Below are positions 51,876 through 59,029 of a DNA stretch of 64,000 nucleotides, in pieces (the first letter of the stretch is position 1; each line of letters begins with the position of its first letter). The notes beneath the pieces are model-generated. The model saw only the letters and a program-made list of their open reading frames with translations. It did no database searches and was not told the DNA's origin. Source of the DNA: an uncultured Alistipes sp. (lineage in GTDB: Bacteria; Bacteroidota; Bacteroidia; Bacteroidales; Rikenellaceae); NCBI GenBank assembly GCA_900770635.1, contig CAAGLB010000078.1, forward strand, positions 69,278 through 133,277. The letters are read 5' to 3'. A program made the position numbers and the translations under genes.

Positions 51876-52736
51876 ATGACAAGAAAGGTATTTTCCCTCC
51901 TTGCCACCCTTGCGCTCTCGGTATCGGCGCAGGCAACAACATTTACTCCAACAGACGATTTTGAGCCCACAGCACAGCTCGCCCCACAGCCAGCATCGGA
52001 TAGCGATGACGACAAGTGGGAGTTTTGGTGGGAGGGAGGCTTCGACCTCGCATCAAACTATATGTGGCGTGGCTACGACCAGTCGTACACAGGTAACCTC
52101 TTTGATCCATCGTTCCAGCCATCACTAACACTTGGCTATGGCAAGTTCTACATCAACCTATGGGGTAATGCCTCGCTATTGAGCGACTATAAGGAGTTTG
52201 ACATGTTCCTCGGCTTCGACCACGAGAATCTATCAGTTACCATCTACGATGTGTTCTGTGGCGTAGGCCCCGACTTTGGCAACAGCAGCTTCTTTGATGG
52301 CGAGAAGCACAACCTCACAGCAACCGTCGACTATACCCTCTTCGACTGCTTGCGCCTACACTGGGCAACGACCTTCCTCCACGCCTCCGACTGGCACTAC
52401 AACGAGGATGGCTCACGCAACCGCCGTGCCTTCTCGTCATACTTTGAGTTGGCTTATAGCCACACTTTTGGCGACATTGTCGAGATGGAGGTTATCGCTG
52501 GTGCAGCACCCTGGACAGGTCCTTTCTGGATGGCAGGTCCTCGAGTTATGGTTGATGGCGCTTACACCCTCGACTTCGACAACCAGCCACAGGGCTTCAA
52601 CGTCACTAACCTAAGCCTCGCTCTACGTCGCAACTTCGAGCTTAGCAACATCACAATCCCTGTTGAGTTGGGCTACACCTTCAACCCTACCACCAAGCGC
52701 CACTACGGATTGCTCAAAGCGGGATTTGCGTTCTAA
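51876..52736 (+). CDS. Outer-membrane beta-barrel protein linked to the pot operon
   Basis: A 286-residue exported protein with a signal peptide (about 1-21, ending SAQA). Alternating, aromatic-rich strands follow (DLASNYMWRGYDQSYTG, SLTLGYGKFYINLWGNA, LGYTFNPTTKRHYGLLKAGF) and a terminal phenylalanine (AFAF-like end GFAF), as in outer-membrane barrels. It resembles the TorF-type porin-like proteins. It follows potD by 30 bp, so a role in moving polyamines across the outer membrane is a reasonable inference, not a demonstrated one. Confidence 0.75.
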   Translation: MTRKVFSLLATLALSVSAQATTFTPTDDFEPTAQLAPQPASDSDDDKWEFWWEGGFDLASNYMWRGYDQSYTGNLFDPSFQPSLTLGYGKFYINLWGNASLLSDYKEFDMFLGFDHENLSVTIYDVFCGVGPDFGNSSFFDGEKHNLTATVDYTLFDCLRLHWATTFLHASDWHYNEDGSRNRRAFSSYFELAYSHTFGDIVEMEVIAGAAPWTGPFWMAGPRVMVDGAYTLDFDNQPQGFNVTNLSLALRRNFELSNITIPVELGYTFNPTTKRHYGLLKAGFAF

Positions 52737-52767
52737 CAGAGTAGAAAACACATTAATCAGCACACAC

Positions 52768-52897
52768 ATTTCTTGTCAGAAGTTGTGCTATGTGACATAT
52801 CGCAAAAGGGAGCACCCGAGGATAGTAGTAGACCTACAGCCTCGGGTGCTCAACTTTTCGGGATGTGCCGCAGAGTGCAGCTTATCACAAGAAATTA
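52768..52897 (-). repeat. Stop-codon palindromic element, copy C (at the MFS gene)
   Basis: A 130-bp copy with left end ATTTCTTGTCAGAAG and right end CTTATCACAAGAAATTA. It shares the GAGCACCCGAGG inner stem of the lpxA and proS copies but has different outer arms. The last TTA (52895-52897) is the MFS gene stop codon. Confidence 0.85.
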
Positions 52898-54103
52898 TCT
52901 CAACTTATGTTGGTGAAAATGCGGTGTGACAACATACTTGAAGAAGATGAGCGCCAAGACGATAAGTCCTGCACCAATCATATAGCAATAGGAATAATCG
53001 AACTCCGAGATATAGCCACCCAACAACATACCGCCACCGATGCCCACGTCCCAGCCAGTGAGGTATGTGGCATTTGCAGTAGCACGACGTGAGTTGGGAG
53101 CGAGGTTGATAAATAGCGTGTTATAGGCAGGGAACATCGTGCCATAGCCATAGCCAAACAAGAAGGCTGTGAGGAAGTAGCAGACATATCCCGCTGCGAT
53201 GCTCCACGACGACACCGTAGAGAGTATCGCCTCGCCAAAGCCACCAACAAGGGCGATACATATTCCCACCAATATCGTTTCGGTGACAAATCCCCTATCT
53301 ACACGCTTGCCCGAGTGCAGTCGTGAGGTGATGAGTCCCGCAGCCATAACCGTGAAGAACAGGCCTGCATTGTGCGTTATGCCCGATTGCTCAGCATAGA
53401 GTGCCATGTAGCTGGTGGTCATACCATAAGGCATGGCCAAAAGGAAGAAGGCAAAGCATGCACGAACACCCTCTTTAAGGAAAAATCTATCTGCCGAAAG
53501 CTTAAACTCCGTTTTCTCGAGTTGCTTACGTGGCGCACGCACCAAAGCACCCAGCGTCAAGCCTACTATACCTGTAACAAGCGATGTAAGGAACAATAGC
53601 GTATAGTTGCCTGACGACACAACGAACAGACCTACCATAGGGCCAAAAGCCATAGCGAGGTTGTTCGTAACGCCATAATAGCCAAGGCCTTCGCCACGTC
53701 GTGATGAAGGCATAACGTCGATAACAAGCGTATTACCCGCAGTTGTAAGCATGCCGAACGAGAAGCCATGAAATACACGCAACAGGATAAATAGAGCCAA
53801 GGTCTGCGTTATAAAGAAGTAGCCGAGGAATGAGGCCACAAATATTGCATAGGCAGTGATATATACCTGCTTACGTGGCAACGTGTCGGCGATGAATCCC
53901 GTCATAGGGCGTATCGACAACACTGCAATGACGTAGCACGACAGCACCACGCCCACCAACGCAGGGCTAATACCAAAGGTATCTTTGAGATACATCGGCA
54001 GCGTGGGCACAAGGATAAAGAACGAGAACGACATCATAAATGCTGCAATGCAAACAAATATGTAGTCACGAGTAAATAGCCTATCTTGCTTAGTGTCAGA
54101 CAT
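52895..54103 (-). CDS. Major facilitator superfamily transporter
   Basis: A 402-residue protein with about 12 transmembrane helices. It includes the MFS signature after helix 2 (RPMTGFIADTLPRKQVY) and a drug-efflux-like helix 4-5 (RGEGLGYYGVTNNLAMAFGP). I start at ATG 54103 (MSDTKQDRLFTRDY); a longer frame would overlap the DUF2807 gene. The substrate is unknown. The DUF2807 gene lies 13 bp upstream on the same strand. Its TAA stop is the end of a palindromic element. Confidence 0.85.
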   Translation of the reverse strand: MSDTKQDRLFTRDYIFVCIAAFMMSFSFFILVPTLPMYLKDTFGISPALVGVVLSCYVIAVLSIRPMTGFIADTLPRKQVYITAYAIFVASFLGYFFITQTLALFILLRVFHGFSFGMLTTAGNTLVIDVMPSSRRGEGLGYYGVTNNLAMAFGPMVGLFVVSSGNYTLLFLTSLVTGIVGLTLGALVRAPRKQLEKTEFKLSADRFFLKEGVRACFAFFLLAMPYGMTTSYMALYAEQSGITHNAGLFFTVMAAGLITSRLHSGKRVDRGFVTETILVGICIALVGGFGEAILSTVSSWSIAAGYVCYFLTAFLFGYGYGTMFPAYNTLFINLAPNSRRATANATYLTGWDVGIGGGMLLGGYISEFDYSYCYMIGAGLIVLALIFFKYVVTPHFHQHKLR

Positions 54104-54116
54104 ATCGCACAATAAA

Positions 54117-54773
54117 TTAATCGTTATCACGCTCTACTGACGCACCTCCCGACTTCGACACCTCGACTTTTGCGGGGTTGCCCTTGTAGCTGACATCTGC
54201 ACCGCCCGAGGCGATAACCGTCAACGACTCAGCGACATACACCTCGACATCTGCGCCTCCCGAGGCAGCTACGTTAGCACTTGCAGCACATAGCTCGTCC
54301 AACGACAGGTCGGCACCTCCTGAGGCTGCCGCAGTCAAGTATTTACACACGCCATCAATATCTACATCGGCACCACCAGACGCAGCAATGGTAAGCTGCT
54401 CGCCACGATAGCCATCATCTGAGAACTCAGCACCGCCCGACACAGCCAACGTAGAGTAATCAAACTTTGGGATACGCACCTCAAGGCTATTTGTCGATAG
54501 GGAGCGAGGAGCATCGAGCTTAATATTGAGGGTATTATTCTCGACATATACCTTTACATAGTCTATGACGTCGCTATGCGTAGTAACCACCGCCTCGCAT
54601 TTGTCGAGTGACGCATCAACAACCACATCAATACCATGACTTACAGCAATAGCATTTGCCGCACCTTCGAACGAAATGTTGCGGCTCTCGACAGGGGCTT
54701 TGCTAACATAGACATTGACACATGACACGCTCATGAGGGCGAGTGCCAAGATAATAAATCGATGTTGTTTCAT
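54117..54773 (-). CDS. DUF2807 (head-GIN-domain) lipoprotein
   Basis: A 218-residue lipoprotein (SVSC, Cys18). The body is a beta-helix-like DUF2807 domain with a strikingly regular repeat, each turn carrying SGGAD or SGGAE (AVSGGAEFSD, AASGGADVDID, AASGGADLSLD, AASGGADVEVYV, ASGGADVSYKG). Such domains occur in putative adhesins and envelope proteins of Bacteroidota; function unknown. It precedes the MFS gene and diverges from purC. Confidence 0.85.
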   Translation of the reverse strand: MKQHRFIILALALMSVSCVNVYVSKAPVESRNISFEGAANAIAVSHGIDVVVDASLDKCEAVVTTHSDVIDYVKVYVENNTLNIKLDAPRSLSTNSLEVRIPKFDYSTLAVSGGAEFSDDGYRGEQLTIAASGGADVDIDGVCKYLTAAASGGADLSLDELCAASANVAASGGADVEVYVAESLTVIASGGADVSYKGNPAKVEVSKSGGASVERDND

Positions 54774-54794
54774 TTTAGTAGGGATTTAATACTA

Positions 54795-54822
54795 CAAATT
54801 TAGGAAAAATTTATTACTTTTG
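54795..54822. promoter_or_regulatory. Divergent -7 boxes of the DUF2807 gene and purC
   Basis: On the minus strand TAAATTTG (54795-54802) faces the DUF2807 gene. On the plus strand TACTTTTG (54815-54822) lies 60 bp upstream of purC. Confidence 0.45.
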
Positions 54823-54882
54823 TGCATCAAGTGAAATTATTTCGAAACTCAACGACGAAACAAATCTAAAACTAATGAATAT

Positions 54883-55827
54883 ATGAAGGCTATTGTTAAA
54901 AACAATTTCGAGTTCGAGGGCCAGAAAGGTCACTACGTAGGCAAGGTGCGTGACGTGTATAACATCAACGACGACTACCTTGTTATGGTTGTATCTGATC
55001 GTATCTCAGCATTCGACGTGGTGTTGCCTAAGGGCATTCCTTTCAAAGGTCAGGTGCTCAACCAGATTGCTGCTAAGTTCCTTGACGCCACAACTGACAT
55101 CCTCCCTAACTGGAAGATTGGCGTGCCCGATCCTATGGTCACTGTAGGCCACCGTTGCGAGCCTTACAAGGTGGAGATGGTTATCCGTGGCTACCTCTCA
55201 GGTCATGCATGGAGAGAGTATAAGGCTGGCAAGCGCACCATCTGTGGTGTTGAGATGCCTGAGGGCATGGTCGAGAACCAGAAGTTCCCAGAGCCTATCA
55301 TCACCCCAACAACCAAGGCTGACGAGGGCCACGACGAGGATATCTCTAAGGAGGAGATCATCCGCCAGGGCCTCGTATCACGTGAGGAGTACGAGCAGTT
55401 GGAGGCATACACACGTGCAATCTTCCAGCGAGGCACAGAGATCGCCGAGAAGATGGGCCTTATCTTGGTGGATACTAAATATGAGTTCGGTAAGAAGAAT
55501 GGCGTGATCTACCTTATGGACGAGATTCACACGCCCGACTCATCACGCTACTTCTATAAGGAGGGCTACGAGGAGCGCCTTGCACGTGGCGAGAAGCAGA
55601 AGCAGCTCTCTAAGGAGTTTGTTCGTGAGTGGTTGATGGAGAATGGCTTCCAGGGCCAGAAGGGCCAGCAGGTGCCCGAGATGACTGAGGAGGTTGTTAG
55701 TGGCATCACCGAGCGCTATATCGAGCTCTTTGAGGCAGTTACCGGCGAGAAGTTCGTGCGTGCCGAGTCTGACGACGTCGAGGCCCGCATCGCTAAGAAC
55801 GTATCGGAGTATCTCAAGACTTTGTAA
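54883..55827 (+). CDS. purC: SAICAR synthase
   Basis: A 314-residue enzyme of the longer PurC type, with GKVRDVYNINDDYLVMVVSD near the N-terminus, SAFDVVLP, VIRGYLSGHAWREYKAG and DEIHTPDSSRYF. It condenses CAIR with aspartate in purine synthesis. It is a single-gene unit with its own promoter and a strong terminator, and other pur genes are not in the window. Confidence 0.96.
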   Translation: MKAIVKNNFEFEGQKGHYVGKVRDVYNINDDYLVMVVSDRISAFDVVLPKGIPFKGQVLNQIAAKFLDATTDILPNWKIGVPDPMVTVGHRCEPYKVEMVIRGYLSGHAWREYKAGKRTICGVEMPEGMVENQKFPEPIITPTTKADEGHDEDISKEEIIRQGLVSREEYEQLEAYTRAIFQRGTEIAEKMGLILVDTKYEFGKKNGVIYLMDEIHTPDSSRYFYKEGYEERLARGEKQKQLSKEFVREWLMENGFQGQKGQQVPEMTEEVVSGITERYIELFEAVTGEKFVRAESDDVEARIAKNVSEYLKTL

Positions 55828-55845
55828 TAACAAGGTTATATACAA

Positions 55846-55880
55846 AAATATAGGGCTGTTATGACAGCCCTATATTTTTT
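55846..55880 (+). terminator. purC terminator
   Basis: A perfect 14-bp stem (AAATATAGGGCTGT and its complement) with a TATG loop and a T run, 19 bp after the stop. Confidence 0.9.
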
Positions 55881-55936
55881 TTGTGGAGTGAAAGGTGTGG
55901 TGTGCTTCGCACGAGATTAAATTGATAATTAGTAGA

Positions 55937-55994
55937 GAGTAACGAGTAATAAAAAGCAGAAACAATATTGCTCTATACTAATTACTCACTACTC
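55937..55994. repeat. Short inverted repeat (GAGTAACGAGTAAT type)
   Basis: GAGTAACGAGTAAT (55937-55950) and ATTACTCACTACTC (55981-55994) are imperfect inverted repeats. The region looks like a small dispersed palindrome. Confidence 0.45.
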
Positions 55995-56064
55995 ATTATT
56001 TTGATAGCGCTTACTCAGTAATCCCAGTCTTTGCGCTATACTCCAACCTTCCTAAGCGAGATAG

Positions 56065-56194
56065 AATTTCTTGTTAGAAGGGTTGCAGATACAACGCTCG
56101 GGAAATTTTGGAGCGATGGGCTGTACTCAAAGTACTGCTCATTGCTACAACAATTTGCTAGCGGCAGTAGATGCGCCCTTATCACGAGAAATTA
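56065..56194 (-). repeat. Stop-codon palindromic element, copy D (at the response regulator)
   Basis: A 130-bp copy with left end AATTTCTTGTTAGAAGG and right end CCTTATCACGAGAAATTA. The inner stem pairs GATGGGCTGTACT with AGTACTGCTCATTG (one mismatch). Here the gene enters the element in another frame and ends at a TGA inside it (56182-56184). Confidence 0.85.
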
Positions 56195-56865
56195 CCTAAT
56201 TTATACCCCACCCCTCTCTCCGAGGCTATTTGCACCGAGCCTATACGTGCAAGTTTGGCTCTTAGATGCGACACAAAAACATTCATCGAGCGAAGATTAT
56301 AGTAGCTATCATCACCCCAAAGTTCAAGAAGCAGTTGCTGATAGGTAACCACCTCGCCTCGATGTTCGAGCAATATCTTGAGTATTGCTGCCTCACGTGA
56401 CGATAGTTGCTCAACCCTATCTTCATCACGTAGCTCACCCGTCTCGGCATTAAACACAACTCGTCCTATGCGTTGTCCTATGGCAGATTTGCGCCCTTCG
56501 AGGCGACTTAGAAGCGACTCTACACGCACCAACAACTCGTTAATATCAAATGGTTTACGCAGATAGTCGTGACCGCCCGCACGGAAGCCCTCAACAACAT
56601 CTTCGGCACTATCCAATGCCGACAAAAACATAAACTGCGTATCTGTGCCCTTATCACGCATTCGACGCACCATCTCGAAGCCATCAACATGCGGCATCAT
56701 CACATCGGCAATCACAAGATCGACATCATGCTCGCTAAATAGACGACAACCCTCCTCGCCATCCTCAGCAACCAAGACTTCGTACCCCTTGATAATGAGC
56801 ACATCACGAAGTATGCGCCGTAGCGTAGCATCGTCCTCAACAACAAGAATTACCCTCTTAGCCAT
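56182..56865 (-). CDS. OmpR-family response regulator
   Basis: A 227-residue regulator. The receiver domain has the acidic pocket EDD (residues 10-12), phospho-acceptor Asp54 (VIADVMMP) and Lys near 104 (YLRKPFD). The winged-helix DNA-binding domain follows (SSREAAILKILLEHRGEVVT, VFVSHLRAKL, SERGVGYKL). The last three to four codons and the TGA stop lie inside a palindromic element, unlike seven other genes where the element gives an in-frame TAA. It overlaps the histidine kinase by 8 bp. Confidence 0.92.
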   Translation of the reverse strand: MAKRVILVVEDDATLRRILRDVLIIKGYEVLVAEDGEEGCRLFSEHDVDLVIADVMMPHVDGFEMVRRMRDKGTDTQFMFLSALDSAEDVVEGFRAGGHDYLRKPFDINELLVRVESLLSRLEGRKSAIGQRIGRVVFNAETGELRDEDRVEQLSSREAAILKILLEHRGEVVTYQQLLLELWGDDSYYNLRSMNVFVSHLRAKLARIGSVQIASERGVGYKLGNFS

Positions 56866-58069
56866 ACTTTGGTAGTGTTACTGTTATTTTTGTTCCACGC
56901 TTGGGTGCAGACCATAGCTCAATGCTTCCACCATTACGTTCCACAAGCGTACGTACATGATAAAGTCCAATGCCATAGCCCTGGCTCGTCTGGCGATAGG
57001 CACTCGTCACACGATAAAACTTATCAAACACACGTTTTTGCTCACGGTTATCAATACCCACGCCCTCATCTTCAACGCTAAAGAGGGTTTTATCATCTTT
57101 AGACGAGGCAACAATCTTAATCTTCGCCACACCCTCGCTATATTTTATGCTATTATCCACGAGGTTTAGGAGGATAACACGAAGGCTTGACTTATCTACC
57201 CACACAGATGTACCTTCTGCAATATCTGAGCTAAAATCTATCTGGCGACTGCTATACTTAAGCCTTAGCGACGATAACACATCATCAACAATAGCTTGTA
57301 GCTGAACGCTCTCTGGGCGTAACTTTGTAGGCTCGTCATCATCGAGCGAGCTACGAAGAATAGAGTCTACCATAACACCTAGGCGGTCGAGCTCAGAGTG
57401 GGTCATTGCCAAATACTCCTCACGAAGGGTATCGCTCTTGGCTATTAGGGGCGTTGAACGCAACGTATCTACTGCGGCACGTGCTGCGGCAATGGGCGTG
57501 CGAAGCTCATGGGTTATGTTGTGCGTAAGGTCACGACGAATATGCTCCAGGGTCTTAGCACGAAAGAGCGTTCTAAGTAGATATATAAAGGTAAATATCA
57601 GCAGCAACGTCGTTAACAGCGAGATGATAATCATGCCACGCATGCTCGCCAAAATCTTCGTATGCGGATCCTCGACTATAAGGCGAAGTATTACGGGCGA
57701 CACATCTCTATCAACACTTAGAGTACGCAACGACTCAGTATCGTCACCAAGACGAGATACTACCGTAGGCTCTCCATTCATCAGCAGCAATAACTCCACG
57801 CTATAGCGAGTATCTATTGCTGATGTACGCAGCTGCTCTCCAACTATAGCATATAGGCTCTCTAATGGCCCTAAGTTGACATTCATCTTACCCACCGTGT
57901 TACCCGCATATTGCCACATGGACTCATCAAAGAGGCTCTCAATCTGTCGATTATAACTATCTCTCATCTCACGATAAGAGCGCACACTCCACACCACCTC
58001 GACCACAGCAAGCAGAGCCATAGAGAGGATAGCAAGAACAAAGAGAGTTATAAATCTACGTGATTTCAT
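56858..58069 (-). CDS. Sensor histidine kinase
   Basis: A 403-residue two-helix kinase with transmembrane segments at about 7-29 and 144-165 and a periplasmic domain of about 115 residues between them. The H-box is HNITHELRTP (His187), followed by N-box LLNLVDNSIKYS and G-boxes DEGVGIDNREQKRVFDKFYR and GYGIGLYHV. No HAMP domain is obvious. It is the first gene of the kinase-regulator pair, in the kinase-then-regulator order of RprXY-like systems. The signal is unknown. Confidence 0.92.
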   Translation of the reverse strand: MKSRRFITLFVLAILSMALLAVVEVVWSVRSYREMRDSYNRQIESLFDESMWQYAGNTVGKMNVNLGPLESLYAIVGEQLRTSAIDTRYSVELLLLMNGEPTVVSRLGDDTESLRTLSVDRDVSPVILRLIVEDPHTKILASMRGMIIISLLTTLLLIFTFIYLLRTLFRAKTLEHIRRDLTHNITHELRTPIAAARAAVDTLRSTPLIAKSDTLREEYLAMTHSELDRLGVMVDSILRSSLDDDEPTKLRPESVQLQAIVDDVLSSLRLKYSSRQIDFSSDIAEGTSVWVDKSSLRVILLNLVDNSIKYSEGVAKIKIVASSKDDKTLFSVEDEGVGIDNREQKRVFDKFYRVTSAYRQTSQGYGIGLYHVRTLVERNGGSIELWSAPKRGTKITVTLPKYG

Positions 58070-58120
58070 ACCACAAAGTTATGTAAAAAAGAGATAACTA
58101 AGCACACCCCAGCAGCAGAT

Positions 58121-58158
58121 TTAACACTTTTTAACAAATGCCTTAACACTCTTTAACA
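58121..58158 (+). promoter_or_regulatory. Tandem direct repeats, candidate response-regulator binding site
   Basis: TTAACACTTTTTAACA (58121-58136) and TTAACACTCTTTAACA (58143-58158) differ at one base and are 22 bp apart. Together they give four TTAACA half-sites at 10-12 bp spacing on one face of the helix, the layout bound by OmpR/PhoB-type regulators. They lie just upstream of the promoter of the 58248 gene and in the shared region with the kinase gene. Confidence 0.6.
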
Positions 58159-58165
58159 TAAAATA

Positions 58166-58198
58166 TTTGGAGATTGCGCCCTCGTCGTACTACCTTTG
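58166..58198 (+). promoter_or_regulatory. Promoter of the TonB-domain gene
   Basis: TTTG (58166-58169), a 21-bp spacer and TACCTTTG (58191-58198) form a textbook Bacteroidota promoter 49 bp upstream of the 58248 start. Confidence 0.7.
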
Positions 58199-58247
58199 CA
58201 CTAACAAAATGCAGCTGCCTATGTTTAACCTAAAAAACTAAGGAACT

Positions 58248-58814
58248 ATGAAACGACTATTTTTAATTGCAACGTTTGCCCTTGCAGCACTTACTGCAAA
58301 TGCACAGCAGAAAGACCCTATTTATATCATTAACGAACGTGTTGTTTCGGCAAGTGAGGTGCAAGAGCTCACAAACCAAGGTCATATCGATGTTGTCACC
58401 ATTGTTCGTAATGCTGACCAGCTCAAGTTCTACGAGCAGTTTGGCGACATCTCTAATGGCGTTGTGCTCGTAACACTCAACGAGGATCACGTATGGATAG
58501 CCCCCGAGGAGCCAGGCGAATTTATGGGTGGCAACCTTGTGACATTTCAGGAGTGGGTTATGAAGAACATTCGCTACCCCGAGGAGATCAAGAATCTAAA
58601 GGTAGATAAGGTAAAGGTTGTCGTTAAGTTCGTCGTTGGCAAGCACGGATATATCCAGCCATCAAGCATTCAATTCATAGAGAGTGGGGGCAAGGCTTGT
58701 GCCGACGAGGTACGTCGTGTATTACTATCGTCACCACGCTGGACACCTGCCAAGCAGAAGGGCGAGGCTGTAGCTGTAAATTACGTATTACCAGTAATAT
58801 TCAGCACAAAGTAA
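58248..58814 (+). CDS. Exported TonB C-terminal-domain protein
   Basis: A 188-residue protein with a signal peptide (about 1-19, ending ANAQ). A ~70-residue N-terminal part is followed by a TonB-like C-terminal domain (NIRYPEEIKNLKVDKVKVVV, then VVGKHGYIQPSSIQFIESGG and LLSSPRWTPAKQKGEAV). It lacks a transmembrane helix, so it is probably free in the periplasm and not a classical TonB. Its promoter has tandem sites that the neighbouring response regulator could bind, so it is a likely target of that two-component system. Confidence 0.82.
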   Translation: MKRLFLIATFALAALTANAQQKDPIYIINERVVSASEVQELTNQGHIDVVTIVRNADQLKFYEQFGDISNGVVLVTLNEDHVWIAPEEPGEFMGGNLVTFQEWVMKNIRYPEEIKNLKVDKVKVVVKFVVGKHGYIQPSSIQFIESGGKACADEVRRVLLSSPRWTPAKQKGEAVAVNYVLPVIFSTK

Positions 58815-58847
58815 ATAGAGTGTGTAAATTTATTAATCACCGCACCG

Positions 58848-58899
58848 AATTTCTCGACAGAAGGGTGCAGATGTGGCCTTATCACATTCCAAAGCGCAC
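58848..58899 (-). repeat. Outer-arm remnant of an older stop-codon element
   Basis: A truncated left arm (AATTTCTCGACAGAAGGG, then GCAGATGTGGCC) of the argR subtype, cut before the apex. It sits directly outside the complete copy at obgE, which has a different arm type. Confidence 0.7.
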
Positions 58900-58900
58900 T

Positions 58901-59029
58901 AATTTCTTGTCAGAAGGGTGCCGAGTGCTACACTCGGCAAAAATGCCACCGATGGGTAGTACTAGATGTACGTCCCATTGGTGGCATTTTTTCTAGGGGC
59001 CGCAATCGACCCCTTATCACAAGAAATTA
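58901..59029 (-). repeat. Stop-codon palindromic element, copy G (at obgE)
   Basis: A 129-bp copy with left end AATTTCTTGTCAGAAGG and right end CCTTATCACAAGAAATTA. The inner stem pairs AAAAATGCCACCGATGGG with CCCATTGGTGGCATTTTT. The last TTA (59027-59029) is the obgE stop codon. Confidence 0.85.

Larger units (their letters stand above)
55828..56181. other. Non-coding gap between purC and the response regulator
   Basis: This 354-bp gap holds the purC terminator, an inverted-repeat stretch (55937-55994) and a stop-codon element. I see no gene. Confidence 0.65.

Noticed and set aside
17546..59029. Stop-codon elements as a CRISPR array
   Set aside because: The copies are kilobases apart, palindromic, and not separated by regular spacers; no cas genes are present.
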